From Chelatococcus sp. HY11 (lineage in GTDB: Bacteria > Pseudomonadota > Alphaproteobacteria > Rhizobiales > Beijerinckiaceae): a stretch of 64,000 nucleotides of DNA. The stretch covers positions 2,596,001 through 2,660,000 of the forward strand of contig NZ_JAHBRX010000001.1 in NCBI RefSeq assembly GCF_018398335.1. Reading direction: 5' to 3'. The notes under the pieces were generated by a model, which was not told the origin of the DNA, did no database searches, and was given only the letters and a program-made list of their open reading frames with translations. Shown here one piece after another: positions 1 to 7,629 of the stretch; position 1 is the first letter of the stretch, and every line of letters starts with the position of its first letter. The position numbers and the translations under genes are program-made.

Positions 1-1
1 C

Positions 2-142
2 GCGCGCAATGTCACTGTCTTCGTAAATCCCACTGATGAATTCGGCGAAAAGATCATCCTGCGCGACGAGCGCGGGAAGGTGCTTTCGCGCGTGACGAAG
101 AAAGGGCCCTACCGGTCGGCGGCAGAGGAATACAACCTCTGA
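2..142 (+). CDS. C-terminal end of a hypothetical protein (cut by window start)
   Basis: An open frame enters from the left edge and ends at the TGA at 140-142. About 46 residues remain, rich in charged residues and ending in ...AAEEYNL. I do not recognise the family. It lies 37 bp upstream of the small excisionase-like gene on the same strand and probably belongs to the same mobile element. Its start and full length lie outside the window, so no function is proposed. Confidence 0.5.
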   Translation, partial: ARNVTVFVNPTDEFGEKIILRDERGKVLSRVTKKGPYRSAAEEYNL

Positions 143-179
143 CGCACAGCCGGAGCAAACGCGGGAAAGGTGGTGCGGC

Positions 180-422
180 ATGAAATTGCCGCCCTGTTAC
201 ATAGGTTTGGAACAAGCGCGCCAGGTGCTGGCGGAGATCGGCGTCGAATTGACGCCACGCCAGATGAAGCGCGCAGCCGACCGAGATGCCCACGGTCATC
301 GGAAGTTGCCGTTTTTCGTCGACCCGGTGGAAGGCACGCTGAAAATTGAAAAAGGCACGCTTGTTGCGATTTACCAGCAACTGCAGAACGATGCTGTGCG
401 TGATTTCAAGGATAAAGATTGA
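180..422 (+). CDS. Small excisionase/DNA-binding-like protein
   Basis: 80-residue basic protein directly upstream of the integrase gene. The stretch at residues 8-35 (GLEQARQVLAEIG, then LTPRQMKRAADRD) reads like a short helix-turn-helix, and a conserved-looking LPFFVDPVEGTLKIEKG segment follows, as in winged MerR/AlpA-type folds. Size and position match recombination directionality factors of tyrosine-integrase elements, but no family motif is decisive. It could equally be a small transcriptional regulator. The stop codon overlaps a possible promoter for the integrase. Confidence 0.5.
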   Translation: MKLPPCYIGLEQARQVLAEIGVELTPRQMKRAADRDAHGHRKLPFFVDPVEGTLKIEKGTLVAIYQQLQNDAVRDFKDKD

Positions 423-447
423 CTTCTATGTTCATATTTTGTTCTAT
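419..447 (+). promoter_or_regulatory. Possible sigma-70-type promoter for the integrase
   Basis: TTGACT (419-424) and TTCTAT (442-447) are separated by 17 bp in a locally AT-rich stretch overlapping the end of the excisionase-like gene. Transcription would begin about 25 bp before the integrase ATG. The -10 hexamer is imperfect; TATACT at 445-450 is an alternative with a spacer that is too long. Confidence 0.35.
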
Positions 448-479
448 ACTTTAAACAACAAGAAAAACAATGATTTCCG

Positions 480-1661
480 ATGGCAGACATAAGGAAACGC
501 AAGGGCAATAACGGCACGAATTATCAAGTCCGGTATTCCAGAAAAAGCACAAAGACCGGCTATGCCTACGCCACCTTCGATACGTTGAAGGAGGCGCGCG
601 CTTTCACTGAAAATCTGGGCAGTCTCAAACATATCGCCGGCGGGCGGAAAGTGACCGTGCCTGAGGCCGTGCAAATCTGGCTCGATACCTGCGAGAAGAT
701 TGGCCGTGACGGCCGGGAGAAGGTTGAGACCACCACCCACGTCGAATATCAGCGGCGCGGCGCCATCATGAAGGCGTATGATTGGGAAAAGCATCTGCAC
801 GAGCTTGAGGCCGCCGATGTCGTGCATTTTCGCAACTGGCTGCTTCAACATAAGAGCCGGGATTTGGCGCGCCGCACCCTGTCCTCTTTCCATTCGGTAA
901 TCATCGAGATGCGGCTTCAGGGCCTGATCAAGGACGACCCTGCCGCTGGCATCACCATTCGTGCCGATGGCCGGTACGAAGAGGATGACAGCGAAGTTCG
1001 CATCCCGACTGACGACGAGGTCCGCGCCCTTTTGAGGGCTGCGGATGTGATGGGCGAAGGGTCAGAGCAGCTGGCGACGGCCTGGCGCCGTTATCGCCCC
1101 ATGATTTACCTCGCCGTGTTTTCCGGTATGCGCCCATCCGAGTACCGGGGGCTTGCCTGGAGCAATATTCAAATCGACCGTGTCCACGTCCGGCAGCGCG
1201 CCGACCGCCTCAACCAGATTGGGCCGGTCAAATCCCGTGCCGGTAGGCGTACCATCTATCTCCCCGAAGCTGTCGGGAAGATGGTCCTGGATTGGAAAGA
1301 GCATTGCCCGGCCTCCTCACTGGGCCTCGTGTTCCCGACGGCGCAGGGCAAGCCGATGGCGCTCAATAACTTCGCGCGGCGCTGCTGGGAGCCGCTGATG
1401 AGAGCGGCGAACCTGATGGAGCCCGACCCCAAGGGGAAAGAGGGAGCCATGCGGCCGCGCTTTACGCCCTACGGCTTGAGGCACTATTTCGCATCCAAGC
1501 TGATTGCCAAGGGCGAAGACCTGAAATTTATCCAGACCAGCATGGGTCATGCCGACATCCAAATTACCTTGAATGTCTACGGGCATCTGTTGAAGGATAA
1601 AGAGGCCAGACATCAACGCACCGCGGAGGAGTTTGCGGCAGAATTGATGGCGGCAGAGTAG
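480..1661 (+). CDS. Tyrosine site-specific recombinase (integrase)
   Basis: 393-residue phage-type integrase that would catalyse integration and excision at the nearby tRNA-derived site. The N-terminal part (about 1-65) looks like an arm-binding domain, followed by a core-binding domain and the catalytic domain. Catalytic features visible: Arg in SGMRPSEY (about residue 215), the LRH box in YGLRHYFAS (about 330; Tyr replaces the first His of the usual HxLRH), GHADIQITLNVYGH (about 350-363) with the distal His and the nucleophile Tyr. Length is normal for the family. The gene reads toward a tRNA-Gly 3' fragment about 90 bp downstream, and 11-bp arm-type repeats lie between them. Start chosen at the only ATG near the domain start; its ribosome-binding site is weak. 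Confidence 0.93.
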   Translation: MADIRKRKGNNGTNYQVRYSRKSTKTGYAYATFDTLKEARAFTENLGSLKHIAGGRKVTVPEAVQIWLDTCEKIGRDGREKVETTTHVEYQRRGAIMKAYDWEKHLHELEAADVVHFRNWLLQHKSRDLARRTLSSFHSVIIEMRLQGLIKDDPAAGITIRADGRYEEDDSEVRIPTDDEVRALLRAADVMGEGSEQLATAWRRYRPMIYLAVFSGMRPSEYRGLAWSNIQIDRVHVRQRADRLNQIGPVKSRAGRRTIYLPEAVGKMVLDWKEHCPASSLGLVFPTAQGKPMALNNFARRCWEPLMRAANLMEPDPKGKEGAMRPRFTPYGLRHYFASKLIAKGEDLKFIQTSMGHADIQITLNVYGHLLKDKEARHQRTAEEFAAELMAAE

Positions 1662-1693
1662 GCTTTTGCGGCAGGAACAAACGGAGAAAATCG

Positions 1694-1715
1694 ATGTGGC
1701 AAATATGTGGCAAAT
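1694..1715 (+). repeat. Tandem 11-bp repeat, probable integrase arm site
   Basis: Two abutting copies of ATGTGGCAAAT (1694-1704 and 1705-1715) lie between the integrase gene and the tRNA-derived core. The same word recurs on the other side of the core at 1938-1948 (with a neighbour TTGTGGCAAGG at 1927-1937) and inverted at 1858-1868. Clustered short repeats flanking a core are typical of arm-type sites bound by the N-terminal domain of tyrosine integrases. Confidence 0.6.
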
Positions 1716-1748
1716 CGGCTGGAGGCCGCAGAAACCTTAGACTCTTTC

Positions 1749-1798
1749 TCAGCTTCCCAAGCTGAATGTCGCGGGTTCGACCCCCGTCGCCCGCTCCA
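1749..1798 (+). other. att core: 3' part of tRNA-Gly(CCC)
   Basis: The anticodon arm is intact (stem TCAGC/GCTGA, 1749-1753/1761-1765; loop TTCCCAA, anticodon CCC). A T arm (GCGGG, loop TTCGACC) and an acceptor 3' strand CGCCCGCT ending in CCA at 1798 follow. There is no matching 5' half (a GCGGGCG acceptor strand plus D arm) upstream, so this is a fragment and not a gene. Such 3' tRNA fragments are attachment cores of integrative elements. I did not find a second copy elsewhere in the window by eye. Confidence 0.8.
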
Positions 1799-1857
1799 CT
1801 TTAAATTCAATGACTTAGCATCAAATCAATTTTCGTAATCACTGATATTTCGCGTTT

Positions 1858-1948
1858 TTTGCCACAAATCGTGAGTCCGCTGAAACCCGCACAAATCCTC
1901 GATTGTCCGGCGTGGCCCGCTTGGGCTTGTGGCAAGGATGTGGCAAAT
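1858..1948. repeat. Arm-type repeats on the right side of the att core
   Basis: TTTGCCACAAA (1858-1868, inverted copy) and the adjacent pair TTGTGGCAAGG/ATGTGGCAAAT (1927-1948) match the repeats at 1694-1715 left of the core. Integrase-binding words on both sides of one core are the layout of an attP, not of an attR next to plain chromosome. Confidence 0.55.
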
Positions 1949-1963
1949 CGATACCGAAAAACC

Positions 1964-1990
1964 GACACTCAGCCGATACAGCTGAGTGTC
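1964..1990. repeat. Perfect inverted repeat near att site
   Basis: GACACTCAGC (1964-1973) and GCTGAGTGTC (1981-1990) form a perfect 10-bp stem with a 7-nt loop. It is not followed by a T run on either strand. It lies just past the end of the minus-strand gene at 2014-2463 and may be a terminator without a U tract or a recombination accessory site. Confidence 0.4.
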
Positions 1991-2013
1991 TAGCGGCATA
2001 TTCTGCAGCCTAA

Positions 2014-2463
2014 TTACGGAAATTTCGGATCGCTGTAGGTCTGCATCAGAACCCGGGTTACTCGCCAGCTGTAGTCAGTTGCCATTGTGTTGCCCTCGCT
2101 CACTAGCCTGTCCACCTTCAGGCTGAATAACGCCTCGATGATGTTCGGGGCACCGGCCCTGATGGCTTTGGCATCCGCTTCGACGTCCGGTGCGGCGCGA
2201 TAGCCGTGGGGCTGGTTCTGGATATGCTCGACCAGCGCTTCGACGGCTTCTTCATAGGAATGACCGCACACCTCCACGAGGAAGCGTACGATTCGGGCGT
2301 TGCAGACATAGTCCTGGCCATTGGGATAGCGTACCAGCCCGTATTCCTTGCCGAACGCCGCTCGGTCCCTGTCCTCACGTCCGGGATCTTCCTCATTGTT
2401 CCAGTCGACTAGGCCGGTCATGGCGTCGTAGCGCCATAGGCTTTGCAAAAGCTCGTTGCGCAT
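2014..2463 (-). CDS. Hypothetical protein
   Basis: 149-residue soluble, mildly acidic protein with Trp/Tyr-rich N-terminus (SLWRYDAMTGLVDWNN) and no recognisable catalytic motif. It starts at ATG 2463 next to the region carrying the ardC leader and is divergent from ardC. It is the first gene to the right of the att core. I do not recognise the family; proteins of this kind are common accessory genes on alphaproteobacterial plasmids and integrative elements. Confidence 0.55.
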   Translation of the reverse strand: MRNELLQSLWRYDAMTGLVDWNNEEDPGREDRDRAAFGKEYGLVRYPNGQDYVCNARIVRFLVEVCGHSYEEAVEALVEHIQNQPHGYRAAPDVEADAKAIRAGAPNIIEALFSLKVDRLVSEGNTMATDYSWRVTRVLMQTYSDPKFP

Positions 2464-2642
2464 CGGTTTGTCCTATCTGCCCGTGGGCGTTGCTTGCTGG
2501 AGGCGGCTCCGGACTGCCCGGGCCGTGTTTTCATAGTTGGCTGAGTTCAGTTGCCTCTGCTGCGTGTCCGGTGGCCGCCGGGCCCCCTTGCGAAGGGGTT
2601 TCCTCAACCATCGACGCTGAGTTCTGGCCGGGCGCGCCGTCC

Positions 2643-2772
2643 GGTCAAACCCCGCCCGCACCACTCCCGCCTTCAAGGGGCGGGACCGTGTTAGGGCCTG
2701 ACCCGCCGGCTCATTCGCCCGTCCTTCCTTGCCCGCGTCTTGAGGAAAACCCGCAACGCAAGGAGCAAGGTC
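2643..2772 (+). promoter_or_regulatory. Structured leader, copy A (ardC)
   Basis: Outer stem GGTCA/TGACC (2643-2647/2699-2703) extended by CCC/GGG (2651-2653/2694-2696). Invariant internal-loop strands GCCCGCACCAC (2654-2664) and CCGTGTT (2686-2692) bracket an inner hairpin CCCGCC/GGCGGG (2666-2671/2679-2684). Downstream, CCTTGC (2727-2732) pairs with GCAAGG (2758-2763), which covers the ribosome-binding site AAGGAG. The same layout with different stem sequences occurs before the 121-aa gene (copy B) and parB (copy D). Confidence 0.7.
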
Positions 2773-3687
2773 ATGACGACCACCACCGAAACCCCGCGGC
2801 TGGATGTCTACAGCCGCATCACCAACCAGATCATCGAAGCCCTTGAGCAGGGCGTGAAACCCTGGACCCAGCCCTGGAACGCCGCCCACGCGGCAGGCCA
2901 CGTCTCCCGGCCGCTGCGCCATAACGGCCAGCCTTATGCCGGCATCAACGTCCTGACGCTCTGGGCGTCCGCGATGACGGCGCACTACGCGGCGCCGATT
3001 TGGATGACCTTCAAGCAGGCCATCGAACTGGGCGGCCATGTCCGCAAGGGCGAGAAGGGCTCGCCCGTCGTCTACGCCGACACGATGCGCCGCACCGAAA
3101 CCGACGACGCCACCGGCGATGAGACCGAGCGGGCCATCCCGTTCCTGAAGGCCTACACGGTCTTCAATGTCGAGCAGATCGAAGGCCTGCCCGAGCACTT
3201 CCACGCCCTGGCCCATGCCAGCCGCAATCCCGACGAGCGGGTTGCCGAGGCTGAAGCCTTCTTCGCCGCGACCCGGGCCGATATCCGGCATGGCGGGGAT
3301 TGCGCCTATTACAGCCCGGCGCTGGACTATATCCAAATGCCGCCCTTCGAGGCCTTTCGCGATGCGCAGGCCTATTACGCAACGCTCGCCCATGAGGCGA
3401 CCCACTGGACGCGGCATACGACGCGGCTGGACCGGGATTTCGGGCGCAAGAAGTTTGGCGATGACGGCTATGCCCGCGAAGAGCTCGTGGCAGAGCTGGG
3501 CGCGGCGTTCCTGTGCGCCGACCTCGGCCTGAAGCTCGAAGACCGGGCCGACCACGCCGCCTATATCGGCCACTGGCTGTCCGTCCTGAAGGATGACAAG
3601 CGCGCTGTCTTCGCCGCTGCCGCGCACGCGCAGCGCGCCGCCGACTATCTCGGGCGCTTCAGCCGCCCGCTGGAGGCCGCCGCCTGA
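2773..3687 (+). CDS. ArdC-like antirestriction protein
   Basis: 304-residue protein. The N-terminal half (DVYSRITNQIIEALEQGVKPW ... WMTFKQA ... VRKGEKGSPVVY) is the ArdC-type single-stranded-DNA-binding domain. The C-terminal half is zincin-like with HEATHW as the HExxH metal site and EELVAELGAAF supplying the downstream Glu. Family members protect incoming conjugative DNA from host restriction and act early in the recipient. Start placed at ATG 2773 because AAGGAGCAAGGTC precedes it; an upstream in-frame ATG at 2740 lies inside the RBS-sequestering leader. The gene carries leader copy A, shared with the 121-aa gene and parB. Confidence 0.88.
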   Translation: MTTTTETPRLDVYSRITNQIIEALEQGVKPWTQPWNAAHAAGHVSRPLRHNGQPYAGINVLTLWASAMTAHYAAPIWMTFKQAIELGGHVRKGEKGSPVVYADTMRRTETDDATGDETERAIPFLKAYTVFNVEQIEGLPEHFHALAHASRNPDERVAEAEAFFAATRADIRHGGDCAYYSPALDYIQMPPFEAFRDAQAYYATLAHEATHWTRHTTRLDRDFGRKKFGDDGYAREELVAELGAAFLCADLGLKLEDRADHAAYIGHWLSVLKDDKRAVFAAAAHAQRAADYLGRFSRPLEAAA

Positions 3688-3748
3688 GCGGCGGCCGTTC
3701 TTCCCGGATGCAAATTTGCTGGTCATGGCCGTCGTCTTTCCCGTACCG

Positions 3749-4441
3749 TTATTGCGGGATCGAGCCGGACGGCCCGGGCCATTCGTCCTCCGGACGGATC
3801 GGCAGCCTTTTGTGCGCATCCGTCAGGCTGTCCATGTACTTGTCGCAGAAGCTCAGCCGGTCGAGGATGGCGTTGGCCCGCCGCTGGCCCATGACCTCAG
3901 CCACATCGAAGCGCTGGCCTAGGTATTCAAGGACCACGTAGTAGGACTCCCCGTAGTAGCGCGCCACGCGCAGGCCGGGTTTTGTCCTGATCTGATGGTC
4001 GATTTCGTCCTTCTCGGCCTGCGCTTTGTCATGCTGGTACAGCACGAAGCGGTGTTCGTGGGAGCGATCGAACTTCTGCCATTCCGGCTCCGGCTCCCAG
4101 GAGGGAGCCTTCTTGATCTTCTTGAGCCAGATGGCGTTTTCGGTGAACTTCACCGTCGCCGTCACCTGCGCGACGTGCCGGATTTTCTGCTGCATGAAGG
4201 GGCGTCCGCACAGGCCGCCGAGGAAGAACCCGACGGCGGGGGCGGTCACAGCCATCGCCTCGTAGCTGATCCAGCCCGCAATCCCGACAGCGGCGACAGC
4301 CAGAACACTCGCCATTTCATCGGCGGACTGCGCGTCAAACGGGCGAAGGTGACGGAGGGCGACGCTGATGGTGGTGCGCCCACCTTCGACCGTGATGTCC
4401 GTCCGGGGTTCGCCCTCAAAGACTTTCCCAATCGCGTTCAT
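3749..4441 (-). CDS. Small two-segment membrane protein, hypothetical
   Basis: 230 residues from ATG 4441, which has AAGGAGAACGGTC upstream; longer frames lack an RBS and run over an operator-like repeat. Residues about 30-75 contain two hydrophobic stretches (ASVLAVAAVGIAGWISY and VTAPAVGFFLGGLCG). The rest is a charged, probably cytoplasmic domain rich in Tyr/Arg. Family unknown to me. It shares the 11-bp-spaced TTTCCTCG operator with the coupling ATPase gene (5786-7315) and the SprT-like gene, which hints at a role in transfer, perhaps as a membrane partner of the ATPase, which has no membrane segment of its own. Confidence 0.6.
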   Translation of the reverse strand: MNAIGKVFEGEPRTDITVEGGRTTISVALRHLRPFDAQSADEMASVLAVAAVGIAGWISYEAMAVTAPAVGFFLGGLCGRPFMQQKIRHVAQVTATVKFTENAIWLKKIKKAPSWEPEPEWQKFDRSHEHRFVLYQHDKAQAEKDEIDHQIRTKPGLRVARYYGESYYVVLEYLGQRFDVAEVMGQRRANAILDRLSFCDKYMDSLTDAHKRLPIRPEDEWPGPSGSIPQ

Positions 4442-4512
4442 GACCGTTCTCCTTGCGTTGCGCCTTGTTTGGCGCTGACCTGCATGAGAATGTGTCACCG
4501 GAAGACGCGGTG

Positions 4513-4531
4513 TTTCCTCGCGCTTTCCTCG
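4513..4531 (-). promoter_or_regulatory. 11-bp direct-repeat operator, copy 1
   Basis: TTTCCTCG occurs at 4513-4520 and again at 4524-4531 (plus-strand reading), exactly 11 bp apart, 72-90 bp upstream of the minus-strand start at 4441. The same pair with the same 11-bp period occurs upstream of the coupling ATPase (7375-7392) and the SprT-like gene (9984-10002). One-helical-turn spacing suggests two regulator subunits side by side on one DNA face. Confidence 0.6.
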
Positions 4532-4548
4532 CAATTGCGGATCGGTCC

Positions 4549-5412
4549 ATGGAGTATGCGGACGATATACTGGCCAGGATTCAGGCGGCGCTGATAGATT
4601 ATCACGCAGCAACCCACACCAATGGGCATAAGAGGTCATGGTCCGTTATTGCGCAGGAGATTTACGACTCTGCCTTTGACACGCTGAGCGTGGGCGATGA
4701 CGGCGTTTCCGGAGATCCCTACAAGGCGCTCGCTGAAGCGCTGCGGCGCTTTGCTGCTGGGACGCAAACGCCCAGCAAGGACCGGCTCGACGCCCTTTGC
4801 GCATACCTCCTGTCTAAATCCTTCATCACCGATGCCGATTTGCGGCCCGGGGATGCCAGCCATCCCCTCGTCCGTGCGCTGTCGGCCTTTTTCGGTAGCC
4901 CGGAAGAAGGCCGTGACTTTGCTGTACTGCACGGGCGCTTCGCGGCCAGCCGCCCGCTAGCATCCGGCCATACGGAGGTGTCCGTTATCACGGTCAGAAA
5001 TGGGGGAGATTATGCGCCTGTCATCGAGGACAGGCTCTACCACCTGCCGATTGCGCCGCAGTCGACGAAGCGCGATGCGCTTGTTCGCCTCCTGAAGCGC
5101 CGGGGCGGCAGCGAGCAGCGGTTTGATGGCTGGCTGTTTCACCGAGACGGGCAAGCCTGCCTTGTCGTGCAGGACAGTTTGCGGGGGGAGCCGAGCATCT
5201 ACACGGTGCTCGACCGCAAGATAGCGGCAGGCGAGACACCAGCCGCCATGTTGCTCGTGAAGTCGCGGGATTTTGGCGCGCCCGCGCCAGGATACGAGAA
5301 GGGCAGGATGAGCTTCGTTGCGGAGGATACGAGCGCACGGGACGTTGCCTTCGGGAAAATCAAAGAGCGGATCTGGGAATACCGGCAGGAGGGCGAGCCC
5401 GATGGCCAATAA
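4549..5412 (+). CDS. Hypothetical protein
   Basis: 287 residues from ATG 4549 (MEYADDILARIQAAL). An upstream start at 4453 is possible, but the extra codons cross the operator repeat and read as non-coding. The N-terminal third looks helical; the middle contains VSVITVRNGGDYAPVIEDRLYHLP and a mixed alpha/beta C-terminal half. There are no transmembrane segments or catalytic motif I can name. Its stop overlaps the ankyrin-repeat gene by 11 nt, so the two are likely co-translated. Confidence 0.55.
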   Translation: MEYADDILARIQAALIDYHAATHTNGHKRSWSVIAQEIYDSAFDTLSVGDDGVSGDPYKALAEALRRFAAGTQTPSKDRLDALCAYLLSKSFITDADLRPGDASHPLVRALSAFFGSPEEGRDFAVLHGRFAASRPLASGHTEVSVITVRNGGDYAPVIEDRLYHLPIAPQSTKRDALVRLLKRRGGSEQRFDGWLFHRDGQACLVVQDSLRGEPSIYTVLDRKIAAGETPAAMLLVKSRDFGAPAPGYEKGRMSFVAEDTSARDVAFGKIKERIWEYRQEGEPDGQ

Positions 5413-5794
5413 CCCTGGCCAGGCAGATGACGCCGAACGCCGGCGGCTGCACGCGGCGTTCCTTGAGGCCGTCAATATCGGCGATGTCGACAAGGTGCGG
5501 CAGTCCCTTGCCAACCCCGCCATCGACATCAACTACGCCGAACCGGGGACCGGGCTTACGCCGCTCCATATCGCGGCAGGACGCAACGCTGTTGCTGTCC
5601 TGCGACTTCTGCTCGCGACCGAGCGCTGTGACCTTGGCATGAAGGATGCGCAAGGGCGCACGGCGGCGATTGTTGCCGTCACCGTAGGGCGCAACCCTGC
5701 GGTCGGCCGCTACCTCGCTGACCTTCAGCACGGCGCGGGGATTGCAGTCCCCGCGCAGCGCCGCCGCCCCGGAGAGCAGACGGACTCAGGGTGA
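5402..5794 (+). CDS. Ankyrin-repeat protein
   Basis: 130-residue protein starting at ATG 5402, inside the end of the preceding gene. Residues about 15-105 hold two to three ankyrin-type units: GDVDKVRQSL, then GLTPLHIAAGRNAVAVLRLLL, then DAQGRTAAIVAV. The TPLHIAA box is the family signature. Ankyrin proteins mediate protein contacts; partner unknown, but translational coupling to the 287-aa protein makes that the likely partner. The 3' end overlaps the convergent coupling-ATPase gene by 9 nt. Confidence 0.75.
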   Translation: MANNPGQADDAERRRLHAAFLEAVNIGDVDKVRQSLANPAIDINYAEPGTGLTPLHIAAGRNAVAVLRLLLATERCDLGMKDAQGRTAAIVAVTVGRNPAVGRYLADLQHGAGIAVPAQRRRPGEQTDSG

Positions 5795-7315
5795 CGCGTA
5801 CTTCCCGGCGAACACTGGATGCACGGGACTGCTTTCGTCGAAATACTCCACGCGCTGGAGCATCAGCGGATTGTAGCCCGCCCACACCACCAGCTGGCGC
5901 TTGAGTCGGTCGCTGCGTGCGAACTGGCGGCTGACCTCATCCGGCGTCAGGAGGTCATACTGCTCCAGTGATTCCGAGCGCCCGGTGATGCCGGTGGCCC
6001 TTTGGTCGGTTGCGGCTTCTCCTTCCCGGGTGACTTTCACCACGGTCTTCCCCAGCCGCTTTGAGACGTACTCCGTCGTCATCAAATCGTTGTTGCCGAA
6101 GAACTGGAGGATGCCCGCATTGCCGACGAAGGTCTCCCAGCGCTCCTTGTAGAGCGCCTTGCCCTGTCCCCAATCCTGCAGCACCACCCAGAGCTTCACG
6201 CCGAACGAGGCAATCTGCCCGGCAGCGTCTTCGAGCTGCTTCATGTGCCCCAACACCGGGAATTCGTCGAGGCAAGCCAGGACGGGGACGGCGGGCTTTG
6301 CCTTCTCCCGTTCCATCGCGTCGAGGAGCAGGTTGATGAACACGCGCAGCCACCGGCTGCAGCGTGCCATCCGGTTGGCGGGCAGGCACAGGTAGACGGT
6401 CATCCCCTGTGGTGCCGTCTTGAGCGTCGAGAGGTCGAAGTCGTGCCCGTCCAGCACGCGCGCCATCGCCCGGAAGTCTAGAAATTTCGTGTGGCGGCGG
6501 GTTGTCGAGAGCACGCCTGCACGTTCGTTGGGTGGCCGCTCGTAGAAATCACGGGCCGCGCCTTCGATGACGTCCCCGACATCGGCGAGGGTATCGCTGC
6601 GCTGGAGGCGCGCCGCGTTCTTGAGCATGGCGAGTTCGAGGGTAAAGGGGGCATCCTCACCTTCCCCAGCCGTGACAAACACGGTTCGCAGCAGCGCCCG
6701 AAGGGTGACGAGATTGCGCCGTCCCTCGAACGCGGGGTCTGTTGCGATGTGTAGCAACAAACCTTCGATCCAGCTCTGCGCGCTGTCATCCCAGTGCGGG
6801 TCCTTACCGCCCGCGATGACCAGCGCGTCGGAAATCAGCCCCGCATCCTCGATGATGGTGTCGCTCTCGGGCACGAGTAGCGACAGGGGGTTAAAGCTCG
6901 TGCGGTACGGCTTCAGCCGTTCAGGGACTATATGGAAGGGGTCGAGGATGCAGACCTTTTGACCTAGCGATGCGCGGCGCTCGGCAGTGATGGTGGCCAG
7001 CTCCCCCTTAGGGTCGAGCGCCAGGACGCTGCCGCGATAGAAGAGAAGGTTGTTCACGAGCGTCACCGACTTTCCCGTCCGGGAACCGGCAATCGTCATC
7101 ACATGGCGGTTGTCGTCGATGCCGATGAGGTGGCCATCAAGAGCGCCAACTAGAATCTTAGCCCCGGGGCTTCCCGGGTCATACGCGAGGGGACGGCTGT
7201 TCATGATGTTCTCGCAGGGCTCCCACCGTGCCTGCGGGACGCTCTGGCGATCGAGAAAGCGCGTCGTGACGCCGCGCGCGATATCGCTCATGAAGTCCTT
7301 CGTAAAAGCGTCCAT
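5786..7315 (-). CDS. VirD4/TraG-type coupling ATPase lacking a membrane domain
   Basis: 509-residue type IV coupling protein, which would link the relaxosome to a secretion channel and drive DNA transfer. Walker A in AGSRTGKSV follows a short strand about 80 residues in; Walker B is VLACLDEFPVLG. GTSFNP-like and SQDWGQ-like family boxes appear as TSFNPLSLL and VLQDWGQ. Start ATG 7315 has CAGGAGC upstream. Typical VirD4 proteins begin with a transmembrane/periplasmic segment; here the N-terminus (MDAFTKDFMSDIARG) is polar and goes straight to the ATPase domain, so the protein appears soluble. The 11-bp repeat operator lies 60-78 bp upstream. Confidence 0.88.
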   Translation of the reverse strand: MDAFTKDFMSDIARGVTTRFLDRQSVPQARWEPCENIMNSRPLAYDPGSPGAKILVGALDGHLIGIDDNRHVMTIAGSRTGKSVTLVNNLLFYRGSVLALDPKGELATITAERRASLGQKVCILDPFHIVPERLKPYRTSFNPLSLLVPESDTIIEDAGLISDALVIAGGKDPHWDDSAQSWIEGLLLHIATDPAFEGRRNLVTLRALLRTVFVTAGEGEDAPFTLELAMLKNAARLQRSDTLADVGDVIEGAARDFYERPPNERAGVLSTTRRHTKFLDFRAMARVLDGHDFDLSTLKTAPQGMTVYLCLPANRMARCSRWLRVFINLLLDAMEREKAKPAVPVLACLDEFPVLGHMKQLEDAAGQIASFGVKLWVVLQDWGQGKALYKERWETFVGNAGILQFFGNNDLMTTEYVSKRLGKTVVKVTREGEAATDQRATGITGRSESLEQYDLLTPDEVSRQFARSDRLKRQLVVWAGYNPLMLQRVEYFDESSPVHPVFAGKYASP

Positions 7316-7373
7316 CGGGGTGCTCCTGCCGACCGGGGTTACTCCGGCCATTTTGGAGTGCCCATCCGGCAGT

Positions 7374-7392
7374 CATCCTCGCTATTTCCTCG
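7374..7392 (-). promoter_or_regulatory. 11-bp direct-repeat operator, copy 2
   Basis: CATCCTCG and TTTCCTCG (second unit 7385-7392), 11 bp apart, upstream of the minus-strand start at 7315. The first unit has one substitution relative to copies 1 and 3. Confidence 0.55.
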
Positions 7393-7490
7393 CGCGTTAT
7401 CGCGGATGTGCCAGCGCTCCCCCCCGGGATGCTCCCTTTATCGTTGTCACCCTTCGAAGCCTGCTTGAACGTGCCTTCCGGCGCCTTGCC

Positions 7491-7629
7491 GTCAATGACC
7501 CGCCCGCACCACTCCCGCGCATCAAGGCTGCGGCAGGACCGTGTTGGTCATGACGGCGGCGGCTGATGCCGGCCGGCCTTTCGTTCCGCGTCCCTCGGGA
7601 CACGCAACAACGAACGAAAGGAGAGCCCC
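7491..7629 (+). promoter_or_regulatory. Structured leader, copy B (121-aa gene)
   Basis: Outer stem ATGACC/GGTCAT (7495-7500/7546-7551), further extended by GTCA/GAC with one bulge. Loop strands GCCCGCACCAC (7502-7512) and CCGTGTT (7539-7545) are identical to copies A and D. A second hairpin, CCTTTCGTTC (7577-7586) with GAACGAAAGG (7612-7621), is a perfect 10-bp stem that buries the AAAGGAG of the gene starting at 7630. The stem sequences differ from the other copies while pairing is kept. Confidence 0.72.

Noticed and set aside
1749-1798. Functional tRNA-Gly gene
   Set aside because: Only the anticodon arm to CCA end is present; the 5' acceptor strand and D arm are missing.
2473-3819. 448-codon minus-strand frame opposite ardC
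   Set aside because: It mirrors the ArdC-like gene, whose domains, RBS and metal motif are clear; the antisense product has no recognisable features.
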